Shown here one piece after another: positions 1-5,832 of a stretch of DNA of 5,832 nucleotides. The translations under genes and the position numbers were made by a program. The notes beneath the pieces are model-generated. The model did not search any database. It was not told where the DNA came from and saw only the letters and a program-made list of their open reading frames with translations. Each line of letters begins with the position of its first letter. Within the stretch, counting starts at the first letter, position 1. The stretch comes from Nitrococcus sp. (GTDB lineage: Bacteria > Pseudomonadota > Gammaproteobacteria > Nitrococcales > Nitrococcaceae), in NCBI GenBank assembly GCA_030452365.1, contig JAKDMK010000172.1:1-5832 (forward strand), written 5' to 3'.

Positions 1-809
1 ATGGCCTCAAGCGCCGGATTGATCAGCACTACGAGATCGCCAAAACCGCCTACATCGCTCTGCTCACCAGCCGGCCCGGTAGTGCGCACAAAACGGTTCT
101 CCAGGATGTGAGACAGTGCTGTATAGACTACGGCGCCACCGAAGCTGTGCCCGACGATAACCAGTCGAGTGTGACCGGACTCGCCGATGTGCTGCTTGAC
201 GCGCTTGATTGATTCGAGACGGCTCAACACCTCGGTGACGCCGCCGCGACCAACCTTTTGCGCGGTGTTCTTACGATCCCAGAATGTCAGCTCTTTGATC
301 AGCGGCAGGGTCACCGAAGCGCCTCGCCATCCAATGTATACGCCGACGATCTCGCGCGGCGGACGCTTGGGAGCGCGCGCGGAAGTCCCCAGACCCTTGG
401 CGAGTTTCACTTCGGCATCTGTAAGCTCGCGTAGCATTTCGCGAAACGTCGCAACGTTGGCATCGTCGGGTGCGGCATTGTGCTTCCAACCATGAACGAA
501 TACCACCATCAGCAGATTCTTGTTGGCCGCTTCTCCTATCAGTTTGTTGACTACGGCCGACATTTGTTGGCGATCCCACAGCTGGCCCTGATCATCGAAT
601 TCGATAAATCCAAGCAGGTAGTGATTGCCCTCGCTGGCGGTGGGCAGCCGCTGTAGCGCGTGGGTTTCACATTCTGGCGACGGCCGCGGTGTGGCACTGA
701 CGCATATTGGTTTATAAACGGTGTGGTACTGCTTCGGTGGCGTGCAGCCGCATAGAGTGAGAATAGCCAGAACCGCGATTGTCGGTAGCCAGGCTTGTTT
801 ATTCAGCAT
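1..809 (-). CDS. Predicted lipoprotein, alpha/beta-hydrolase fold (partial, C-terminus off the left edge)
   Basis: The minus-strand frame opens with ATG at 809-807 and stays open for 269 codons to the window edge. Residues 1-22 form a lipoprotein signal peptide: K4, a hydrophobic run around 8-19, then L-C-G-C with the predicted lipidated cysteine C22. Cys at the -2 position is slightly unusual. The mature part looks like an alpha/beta-hydrolase. VVFVHGWKHN (102-111) supplies the HG turn after a core beta strand, and IVGHSFGG (218-225) is a GxSxG nucleophile elbow with S222 as the expected catalytic serine. The catalytic Asp and His would lie in or after the missing C-terminus. An esterase, lipase or related serine hydrolase anchored in the envelope is likely; the substrate cannot be told. 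No strong Shine-Dalgarno precedes the ATG. Nearby upstream ATGs (first bases 817 and 823) are out of frame, which supports this start. It is transcribed divergently from the chaperone cluster and probably unrelated to it. Confidence 0.85.
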   Translation of the reverse strand, partial: MLNKQAWLPTIAVLAILTLCGCTPPKQYHTVYKPICVSATPRPSPECETHALQRLPTASEGNHYLLGFIEFDDQGQLWDRQQMSAVVNKLIGEAANKNLLMVVFVHGWKHNAAPDDANVATFREMLRELTDAEVKLAKGLGTSARAPKRPPREIVGVYIGWRGASVTLPLIKELTFWDRKNTAQKVGRGGVTEVLSRLESIKRVKQHIGESGHTRLVIVGHSFGGAVVYTALSHILENRFVRTTGPAGEQSDVGGFGDLVVLINPALEA

Positions 810-854
810 GATTTCATTGCCATGGTTTTGCTGTTGTCGTTGAACTACGTGATT

Positions 855-906
855 AGGGCCTGTTGACATCCACCCACGACGCCGCGAGTGGATGTCAACA
901 GACCCT
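855..906. repeat. Long near-perfect inverted repeat
   Basis: The arms are 855-873 and 888-906, 19 bases each, with one mismatch (C859 against A902) and a perfect 14-base inner stretch (860-873 with 888-901). The 14-base spacer is 874-887. The core arm is TGTTGACATCCAC. As RNA or cruciform DNA it would form a very stable stem-loop. No T-run follows on either strand, and it lies 5' of both divergent genes, so an intrinsic terminator is unlikely. It could be a small palindromic mobile or REP-like element, a remnant of insertion-sequence ends, or a protein-binding site. I see no clear target-site duplication. Confidence 0.85.
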
Positions 907-947
907 CGTAGGAGGATCCGCTGCGCGCGCGGGTGTCAAGACCTGCC

Positions 948-956
948 TGATAATAT
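948..956 (+). promoter_or_regulatory. Possible extended -10 promoter for the chaperone cluster
   Basis: TGA directly followed by TAATAT fits the extended -10 pattern (TGn plus a -10 hexamer that keeps the key A2 and T6). It sits in the only AT-rich island of a GC-rich gap. There is no recognisable -35 hexamer at 17 bases' spacing (928-933 is CGCGGG), which extended -10 promoters can tolerate. If real, the transcript would begin near 963 and carry a leader of about 130 bases. This is a weak call made by eye. Confidence 0.25.
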
Positions 957-974
957 AGGCCATTTAGAGTAGGG

Positions 975-990
975 GCGCGGTGGACCGCGC
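975..990. repeat. Short GC-rich hairpin in the presumed leader
   Basis: GCGCGGT (975-981) is the reverse complement of ACCGCGC (984-990), separated by GG. As RNA this folds as a six-pair GC-rich stem with a four-base loop. It lies about 100 bases upstream of the TPR start codon and has no U-run, so it is not a standard terminator. In DNA this rich in GC, such short palindromes can arise by chance. Confidence 0.4.
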
Positions 991-1092
991 GCCGACTGCT
1001 CGCGCCTGAAGCTATGATTGCCAGGTGGAACGGTCAGCCGGTATGCTGGTCGCGCTTAGCGTAGGTTCGTATCGACCCCCTGCCCATTGCCT

Positions 1093-3585
1093 ATGGTCCG
1101 CCGAAAAAAACGTTCACGCCCGAAGCATACCGAGGTTCAGGGTCAGGAGGCGCTGGCGCGCGCCGCGGCTGAGCATTTGGCGTGCGGGCGATTCAAAGAT
1201 GCGGTGGCGGATTACAAGAGGCTGGTGAAAGAGGAACGCCGGCCGCAATGGCTAGATGGACTGGCGCGGTCCTATGCCGGGCGCGCGGAGCAGCTTGCTT
1301 GCCGCGGGATGGTCAAAGAGGCTATTGCACTGTGGCAGAATCGCGCCGCGGCCTGCGCTGAGTCGCTGGCTGATCCGCGTTACCTGGAATGGCTTTTGGC
1401 GGCCGGGCGCGGCGCAGAGGCGGTGCGCCTCTACAGGCAGGACTCTGAGACTTTGGCCGGCGCAGAAGGGGTGGTCAAGCTGCGGGCGCGGCTCGCGGCG
1501 GCGGCGTTGGCCAATGGCGGCGAGCTTCTCGAACAATTGCCGGGTGAGGATCCCATCGCTTGCGATTTTGCGGCTGCCGAGGCCGCACTTGTAGCCTATG
1601 CCGGCGGCGATGAGGGCGCGTTGGAGACGGCGCTGCAGCGCATCCCCTTTCGCTCGCCATACCGGGATTTTCGTCAGCTCTTGAAGGCCCTCGTGCTCCA
1701 TGAGCAAGCCCCGGACGCGGCGCTCGATCTGCTGGCTCGGGTGCCGGCCGATACGCCATTCGCCGGTCTGCGGGCGGCCTTGGAAGCCGCCGGCCGATGC
1801 CCGGAGGTTGCGCTCGCCGCGCTGCCGGCGCAAGTGCTAGAACTGGTGGCCGCGCTCAAGGGCTGGGACTCCGAGCAGGTACAATTACTCGCCTCCTTGG
1901 CGCGGCTTGGCCCCTCGCCTGGCCGAAAAGAGCTGTTCGACTTCATCGTGGTCCATCGCAGCACCTTAGGAGAGCCTTTCGCGCGCGAAGCGGCTTTTGC
2001 TGTAGCGGGTGATGATCGCCGCCTGCATCGTCGGCTGATCGGCGTATATGAGGCATGGCCCGCATTAGAGCAGCGACGCCGGGTCGCGCGGCTATCGGAA
2101 GCCCATGAGGTGTCCGAGCAGGCCGCAAAGGAGTGGCAGAGGCTTTTAGAGGCGCTCGCCTTGGAGCCCGACTGCGAGGACAATCGCCTGCGCCGCGCGT
2201 TGATCCACCGTCATATCGCCGACCTCATCGAGCCCCCGCCGGCGAATCCACCGCTAAACCCCAAAGTCGTTGAACATCTGGAGTGCAGCCTGGAGCTCGA
2301 CCCCGAAGCTCGGGATAGTAGCCTGCGGCTGATCGACCATTACCTCTATGTGCGCAACCTCAAGGCGGCGCGTAAGTGGGTCGACCAGGTACTCAAGCAA
2401 TACCCCGATGACGCCGAGTCTCTGTTCAAGGCCGCGCAGACCGCCGTGGCCGGTGGTGCCTACAAGAAGGCGGCCGGCTTTGGCCACCGCTTACTGGCGA
2501 TAGACCCGATCAATCCGCGCGTGCGTGGACTGCTGGTGGATGCTTACATCGCCCATGCTGGCAAGCAGGCCAAGGCCGGCAAGGCCGCGGCGGGCCGGCG
2601 CGAGCTGGATCAGGCCGAGCAATGGGCGCGCAGCGCGGTGGATGAAGGCCGCATACAGATTCTGCGTGCGCTCACGGTGCTCGCCGAGGAGGGCTCCGAC
2701 GCCGCGAGCCAAGCGTTGAAGGCGGGAATTGAGCGCGCCGGGGGTGGTCTGGTGGGTCGCTTTTATCTCTTGCTGGAAGCCGATCGCGTGGGCCACGACC
2801 TGCAGGCCGTTACCCGCGTGGCGGCGCTTCCCGCGGCGAGAAAGGCGGGCGAGCGTGAGCAGGTGCTGGCGCTAGTGCGCGCCGTCGGCGCGTTGCGCGA
2901 GGGCCTGCAACAGACCAAGGCCGTGGAGGCCGCGCTGCGGGCGCTGGCCCCCGCCATTGACCGAGCGGCCGACAGTAAGCTCACGCGTGAGGAAGTCGAG
3001 CTCGTCTGCGAGACCTTGCTACGTTACCGCTGTCACAATTCGCTCAAACGTCATGCCCAAGCGGCGCTGCGGCGCTGGCCGCGCGCACCGCTGTTCGTTT
3101 TCTATAGAACTCAGGGCCAATGGGCAGGCCGCACGCCAAAGCCATGGACACGCGATTTCAGGCAACTCGAAAGCGCCTTCGAGAGAGCGCGGATGGATGG
3201 CGATATGCGCACCGCTCAGCGCATCGAGACCTTCTTGAGCTCCGCCTTCCCGGATCTGCCCCGCTTCGAGGCGAGCAACCCGTTCCTGGACGACGACGAG
3301 TTCGGCTCCGACGAACCAGGGACGCTGGAGGAAGCGCTGGACTCGGCGGTGTGGGCTGTGCTCGAGCGCATCCTGGGACAACCTGACCTACGCCGCGCTC
3401 AGGATGCCCTTGAGCAAGGCAAGCCGCTACCGCGCGATATCGCGGCCAAGCTCGAGGCCGCCCTCCTCGGCGGCGGCGAGGGTATCCCTGTGGAGCGTAA
3501 GTCCGCGCCCAAGAAGCGCAAAGGCAAGAAGCGGTGCAACAAGGGCGATACTTCTCAGGGCGATCTGTTTGGAGATGCAAAATGA
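1093..3585 (+). CDS. Large TPR-type helical-repeat protein, first gene of the chaperone cluster
   Basis: This 830-residue, almost wholly alpha-helical protein is built of degenerate tetratricopeptide-like repeats. ATG 1093 is chosen over the in-frame TTG at 1087; neither has a clear Shine-Dalgarno, and a stop at 1057-1059 limits the frame. The N-terminus is basic (RRKKRSRPKH, residues 3-12). TPR-like helices appear at about 20-90 (GRFKDAVADYKRL and EAIALWQNRA) and more clearly at about 390-515, after a proline-rich linker (EPPPANPPLNP). The C-terminal part has an acidic patch (D733 to about 748), a lysine/arginine-rich patch (K803-R814) and the tail motif QGDLF (822-826). There is no signal peptide or membrane segment, so it is cytoplasmic. 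TPRs mediate protein-protein contacts, often with Hsp70 chaperones; a scaffold, adaptor or dedicated client of the downstream Hsp70 is my inference. Its stop overlaps the J-like start (ATGA). No named family is recognised. Confidence 0.85.
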   Translation: MVRRKKRSRPKHTEVQGQEALARAAAEHLACGRFKDAVADYKRLVKEERRPQWLDGLARSYAGRAEQLACRGMVKEAIALWQNRAAACAESLADPRYLEWLLAAGRGAEAVRLYRQDSETLAGAEGVVKLRARLAAAALANGGELLEQLPGEDPIACDFAAAEAALVAYAGGDEGALETALQRIPFRSPYRDFRQLLKALVLHEQAPDAALDLLARVPADTPFAGLRAALEAAGRCPEVALAALPAQVLELVAALKGWDSEQVQLLASLARLGPSPGRKELFDFIVVHRSTLGEPFAREAAFAVAGDDRRLHRRLIGVYEAWPALEQRRRVARLSEAHEVSEQAAKEWQRLLEALALEPDCEDNRLRRALIHRHIADLIEPPPANPPLNPKVVEHLECSLELDPEARDSSLRLIDHYLYVRNLKAARKWVDQVLKQYPDDAESLFKAAQTAVAGGAYKKAAGFGHRLLAIDPINPRVRGLLVDAYIAHAGKQAKAGKAAAGRRELDQAEQWARSAVDEGRIQILRALTVLAEEGSDAASQALKAGIERAGGGLVGRFYLLLEADRVGHDLQAVTRVAALPAARKAGEREQVLALVRAVGALREGLQQTKAVEAALRALAPAIDRAADSKLTREEVELVCETLLRYRCHNSLKRHAQAALRRWPRAPLFVFYRTQGQWAGRTPKPWTRDFRQLESAFERARMDGDMRTAQRIETFLSSAFPDLPRFEASNPFLDDDEFGSDEPGTLEEALDSAVWAVLERILGQPDLRRAQDALEQGKPLPRDIAAKLEAALLGGGEGIPVERKSAPKKRKGKKRCNKGDTSQGDLFGDAK
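3571..3574 (+). promoter_or_regulatory. Ribosome binding site of the J-like gene, inside the TPR gene
   Basis: GGAG lies seven bases before ATG 3582, a standard Shine-Dalgarno spacing. It fixes the start of the J-like protein at 3582 and lies within the last codons of the TPR gene. With the ATGA overlap it supports coupled translation. Confidence 0.7.
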
Positions 3586-3887
3586 GCGATCCTTACCGCA
3601 TCCTTGGCTTGCAGCGCGAGAGCACCGATGACGCCGCGGTCCATGCCGCCTATCTGAAAGGGTTGCGCGTGCACTCGCCGGAGCGCGACCCGCAGGGATT
3701 TCAGCGGCTGCGCGTTGCCTATGAGCAGCTTCGCACCCGGCGCCGGCGCCTTGAGCACGATCTGTTCCACCATGAGGTGCCGGCACTCGCCGACCTCGCC
3801 GCGCGTCTGCTCGCACCCGGCACGCCGCGGCGGCCCAGCCCCGAGCAAATCCGGCGCGCGCTGGCGGTCGGTCCCGCGGCGCGCTGA
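3582..3887 (+). CDS. Small J-domain-like co-chaperone with a degenerate HPD motif
   Basis: A 101-residue protein. Residues 3-52 read as a compact J domain: DPYRILGL (helix I, like the DYYEILGV opening of DnaJ), helix II around 16-29 (AAVHAAYLKGLRVH), the loop, then FQRLRVAYEQL (40-50, helix III, matching the F..I..AYE.L pattern). The loop reads HSPERDP (31-37), where J domains have the invariant HPD needed to stimulate Hsp70 ATPase. There are no G/F, zinc-finger or substrate-binding domains; the remaining half is an Arg-rich helical tail with a proline-containing segment (TPRRPSPEQI, 81-90). It presumably works with the Hsp70 two genes downstream, as a co-chaperone or targeting factor. Start ATG 3582 overlaps the TPR stop and has a GGAG ribosome site. 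The GrpE-like gene follows after 5 bases. J-like identity is fairly sure; activity is uncertain because of the motif. Confidence 0.8.
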   Translation: MSDPYRILGLQRESTDDAAVHAAYLKGLRVHSPERDPQGFQRLRVAYEQLRTRRRRLEHDLFHHEVPALADLAARLLAPGTPRRPSPEQIRRALAVGPAAR

Positions 3888-3892
3888 TCGGC

Positions 3893-4558
3893 ATGGACGA
3901 GCAGACCAAGGAGCGGCTGATCGCCGAGCTGCGCGACTACCTGGATACTCTGGCGCCAGCGCAGGGGGCTGAGACAGAGGCGGCGCGCGAGGTGGACCTC
4001 TACACATTGTTTAGCGAGCTGGCCGGTCTTAAGAACGAGGTGCGCCTGGAGTCACGCCAGTTCAAAGGGGCCTTGGACGAATTCCGCGGGGTATTTATGA
4101 CCCTGGAGGCGAGTGGCCAACGCTTGCAGCGCGAGCTCGACACCCGCCGCGGGGAGCAAGCGATGGCAAGCGCCACGGCTGAGCGGCCGCTGCTGCTTGA
4201 GCTGATCGCGCTGCGCGATCGCCTGGAGCAGGCGCATCGGCTTGCCACCGAACACCAAAGCAGTGCGCTTGCGCGGCTTGCCGCCAAGCGCGAGCACGTG
4301 CTAATCGAGGGCCTGGCCGAGGGGCTTGGCATCACCCTGCGGCGTCTGGACCAAACGCTCGCCGCCTATGAGATCAGCGCGGTGAAGACCATCGGCCGCC
4401 CGCTCGACCCCCACGCCATGCGCGTGACCGCGGTGCGTGCCGAGCCCGCGCAGCCCGACGGGGTGGTACTGGAGGAAGCCCTTCGTGGCTACCTGCGCGC
4501 GGGCGAGGTACTGCGCCTGGCCGAGGTCATCGCCAACAAGAGAGAACCTGAGTCATGA
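3893..4558 (+). CDS. GrpE-type nucleotide exchange factor, divergent
   Basis: A 221-residue cytoplasmic protein with GrpE architecture. It has a charged N-terminus, a long helix likely to form the dimeric coiled coil (about 36-90), the segment LLLELIALRDRLEQA (100-114) corresponding to the LLP..D.LERA region, and a C-terminal beta-domain-like stretch (about 170-215). The last contains PLDPHAMRV and RGYLRAGEVLRLAEVIANK, matching the GrpE pattern of (F/L)DP..H followed by (K/R)GY....(V/I)(L/I)R.A.V.VAK. GrpE proteins release ADP from Hsp70, so the expected partner is the downstream Hsp70. The sequence between these landmarks is far from housekeeping GrpE, suggesting a specialised paralogue. The start is 5 bases after the J-like stop without a clear Shine-Dalgarno, so reinitiation is likely. 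Its stop overlaps the Hsp70 start (ATGA). Confidence 0.88.
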   Translation: MDEQTKERLIAELRDYLDTLAPAQGAETEAAREVDLYTLFSELAGLKNEVRLESRQFKGALDEFRGVFMTLEASGQRLQRELDTRRGEQAMASATAERPLLLELIALRDRLEQAHRLATEHQSSALARLAAKREHVLIEGLAEGLGITLRRLDQTLAAYEISAVKTIGRPLDPHAMRVTAVRAEPAQPDGVVLEEALRGYLRAGEVLRLAEVIANKREPES

Positions 4559-5832
4559 GCCACACCATCATCGGTATTGACCTTGGCACCACCAATTCCG
4601 AGGTCGCCGTGGCCCGCGCGGGGCGCGTTGAAGTGCTGGAGATCGAGCCAGGCACCTGCCTGCTCCCATCGGTGGTGGCACTCGACGATGCCGGCGGCCT
4701 GCTGGTCGGCCAGCCCGCTAAGAACCAGCTCGTCCTGCATCCCGAGCGCACGGTTAAATCCATCAAAAGACGCATGGGCGATGAGGAGCCGGTCAAACTC
4801 GGTGACCAGCGCTATAGCCCCCAAGAAGTCTCGGCGATGATCCTGCGCCGCCTCAAGGCGGTGGCCGAGGCGCATCTAGGTGAGGACATCAGTCGGGCGG
4901 TCATCACCGTGCCGGCTTATTTCTCCGACGCCCAGCGCCAAGCCACCCGCGAGGCGGGCGAAATTGCCGGTCTGGAGGTGGCGCGCATCATCAACGAGCC
5001 CACCGCCGCGGCGCTCGCCTACGAAATCGGTCATCCCGGGCGCCGGCGCATCCTAGTCTACGATCTCGGTGGCGGCACCTTCGATGTCTCCGTCGTGGCG
5101 ATGGAGGCGGACGTGGTGGAGGTGCTGGCGAGCCACGGCAATAATCACCTGGGTGGCGATGATTTCGACCGCAAGATCATCGATCATCTGATCGCACACC
5201 TGCAAGATGAGCACAAAGAAGTGGATGCCACCGCCTCGCCCCAGGCCATGGGCCGTATCGAGCGGGCCGCCGAGATGGCGAAAATCGTCCTCTCCGATCG
5301 CCCCTACGCCCGCATCGAAGAAGAGTATCTGCTAGAAGATACCGACGGGCGGCCAGTGCATCTCTCCCTGGAGCTCGCGCGCGACGACTACGAGGCGATG
5401 ATCGGCGATTACGTGGACGAGACCTTAGACGCGGTACACACGGCGTTAGACGGCGCCAGCCTGACCGTCTCCGACCTGGATGAAGTGCTGCTGGTGGGCG
5501 GTGCTACCCGCACGCCGTTGATCGCGCGGCGCCTTGAGGCCGAGCTGGGACTGCAACCGCGCGGCGAGGTCGATCCGGAGCTGTGCGTCGCCACCGGCGC
5601 CGCCAGCCAGGCGGCGGTCATCGCCGGCGCCCCGGCCAGCGCGGTGCTGGTTGACATCACCCCCTACACCTTCGGCACCAGCGCCATCGGCGACATGGAC
5701 GGCGTGCCGTACCCCTACTGCTTCATCCCGGTAATCCGTAAGAACACACCCATACCGGTCACCAAGAGCGAGGTCTTCTATACCGTCCAGGAGGCTCAGC
5801 CGGTGGTGGACGTCCAAGTCTTCCAGGGCGAG
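4555..5832 (+). CDS. Hsp70/DnaK-family chaperone (partial, C-terminus off the right edge)
   Basis: 426 residues are visible, covering the whole ATPase domain and the start of the substrate-binding beta domain. Phosphate loop 1 is IDLGTTNS (8-15). K71 in SIKRRMG matches the catalytic lysine of DnaK. ITVPAYFSDAQRQAT (117-131) and INEPTAAALAY (146-156, with E148) are Hsp70 signatures. Phosphate loop 2 is DLGGGTFD (170-177, T175), and the adenosine motif is VLLVGGATRTPLI (311-323). The interdomain linker is VLVD before ITP (364-370). All key ATPase residues are kept, so it should be an active ATP-driven chaperone. Between KRRMG and PQEVSA only 13 residues occur, against about 38 in E. coli DnaK, as in Gram-positive DnaK. 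After YTFGTSAIGD there is an extra segment (MDGVPYPYCFIP) absent from DnaK. It is a specialised Hsp70 rather than the housekeeping dnaK, served by the upstream GrpE- and J-like genes. ATG 4555 overlaps the upstream stop. Confidence 0.93.
   Translation, partial: MSHTIIGIDLGTTNSEVAVARAGRVEVLEIEPGTCLLPSVVALDDAGGLLVGQPAKNQLVLHPERTVKSIKRRMGDEEPVKLGDQRYSPQEVSAMILRRLKAVAEAHLGEDISRAVITVPAYFSDAQRQATREAGEIAGLEVARIINEPTAAALAYEIGHPGRRRILVYDLGGGTFDVSVVAMEADVVEVLASHGNNHLGGDDFDRKIIDHLIAHLQDEHKEVDATASPQAMGRIERAAEMAKIVLSDRPYARIEEEYLLEDTDGRPVHLSLELARDDYEAMIGDYVDETLDAVHTALDGASLTVSDLDEVLLVGGATRTPLIARRLEAELGLQPRGEVDPELCVATGAASQAAVIAGAPASAVLVDITPYTFGTSAIGDMDGVPYPYCFIPVIRKNTPIPVTKSEVFYTVQEAQPVVDVQVFQGE

Larger units (their letters stand above)
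810..1092. other. Divergent intergenic region
   Basis: This 283-base gap separates the minus-strand lipoprotein gene from the plus-strand chaperone cluster and should hold the promoters of both. It contains the large inverted repeat at 855-906, an AT-rich island around 948-970 that is the best promoter candidate, and a GC-rich hairpin at 975-990. I see no CIRCE operator, no convincing sigma-32 or sigma-54 promoter, no tRNA and no credible small gene. The open frame at 1025-1228 overlaps the TPR gene in another frame and has no recognisable protein features. Confidence 0.7.

Noticed and set aside
861..900. TTGACA hexamers in both arms of the inverted repeat as -35 boxes
   Set aside because: At 16-18 base spacing the sequences downstream on either strand are GC-rich and do not resemble a -10 element.
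855..906. Intrinsic terminator
   Set aside because: The stem is strong, but no T-run follows on either strand and it lies upstream of both divergent genes, where no transcript is expected to end.
910..920. Strong Shine-Dalgarno-like AGGAGG just after the inverted repeat
   Set aside because: The only codon at suitable distance is CTG 921-923, and I see no protein-like frame starting there. It is taken as chance.
960..1092. Heat-shock control (CIRCE operator or sigma-32 promoter) or sigma-54 promoter for the chaperone cluster
   Set aside because: No TTAGCACTC-type inverted repeat is present. CCCATT at 1083-1088 has no CTTGAA-type partner at proper spacing, and the GG/GC pair at 1027 and 1045 is 18 rather than 12 bases apart.
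1025..1228. 67-residue plus-strand frame starting upstream of the TPR gene
   Set aside because: It overlaps the TPR coding region in another frame, has a low-complexity Arg/Trp-rich translation and no ribosome site. It is a shadow.
1674..2183. Long minus-strand open frame opposite the TPR gene (also those at 1252-1833 and 3427-3909)
   Set aside because: They are Ser/Arg- or Ala/Arg-rich translations without recognisable motifs, opposite genes with clear protein features. Long antisense frames are expected in GC-rich coding DNA.
4555..5832. Calling the Hsp70 gene dnaK, hscA or hscC
   Set aside because: The shortened ATPase-domain loop, the extra early substrate-domain segment and the unusual neighbours do not fit housekeeping dnaK or the isc-linked hscA, and resemblance to HscC is only general. 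No symbol is given.

Overview
The window looks like chromosomal DNA of a GC-rich proteobacterium, probably a gammaproteobacterium. This is an inference from composition and gene style; there is no rRNA or other taxonomic marker. It holds five protein genes: one partial gene on the minus strand, and four plus-strand genes that look like a single transcription unit.

Region 1-809 (minus strand) encodes most of a predicted outer-membrane or periplasm-facing lipoprotein of the alpha/beta-hydrolase fold. It has a lipobox cysteine, an HGW oxyanion-type motif and a GHSFGG nucleophile elbow. Its C-terminal end lies beyond the left edge. Spot counts of a few 60-base rows give about 50-62% GC here, against 72% for one row in the Hsp70 gene, so the two blocks may differ in composition.

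Region 810-1092 is the divergent intergenic region. It carries a striking inverted repeat (855-906, 19-base arms with one mismatch), a possible extended -10 promoter element (948-956) for the rightward genes, and a short GC-rich hairpin (975-990).

Region 1093-5832 (plus strand) encodes a large TPR-type helical-repeat protein (830 aa), a 101-aa J-domain-like protein, a divergent GrpE-type nucleotide exchange factor (221 aa) and an Hsp70/DnaK-type chaperone that runs off the right edge (426 aa visible). Two of the three junctions are 4-base ATGA overlaps and the third is a 5-base gap, so the set is almost certainly co-transcribed and translationally coupled. Together they make a self-contained specialised Hsp70 machine: ATPase, exchange factor, J-like co-chaperone and a large repeat protein that may act as client, adaptor or scaffold. 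It is not the housekeeping grpE-dnaK-dnaJ locus. The gene order differs, the J-like protein lacks the invariant HPD tripeptide (it has H-S-P-E), and the Hsp70 lacks the roughly 25-residue insert seen in typical proteobacterial DnaK. The TPR protein ends in a basic stretch followed by QGDLF, which resembles a sliding-clamp-binding motif. These features make the cluster the most interesting item here.
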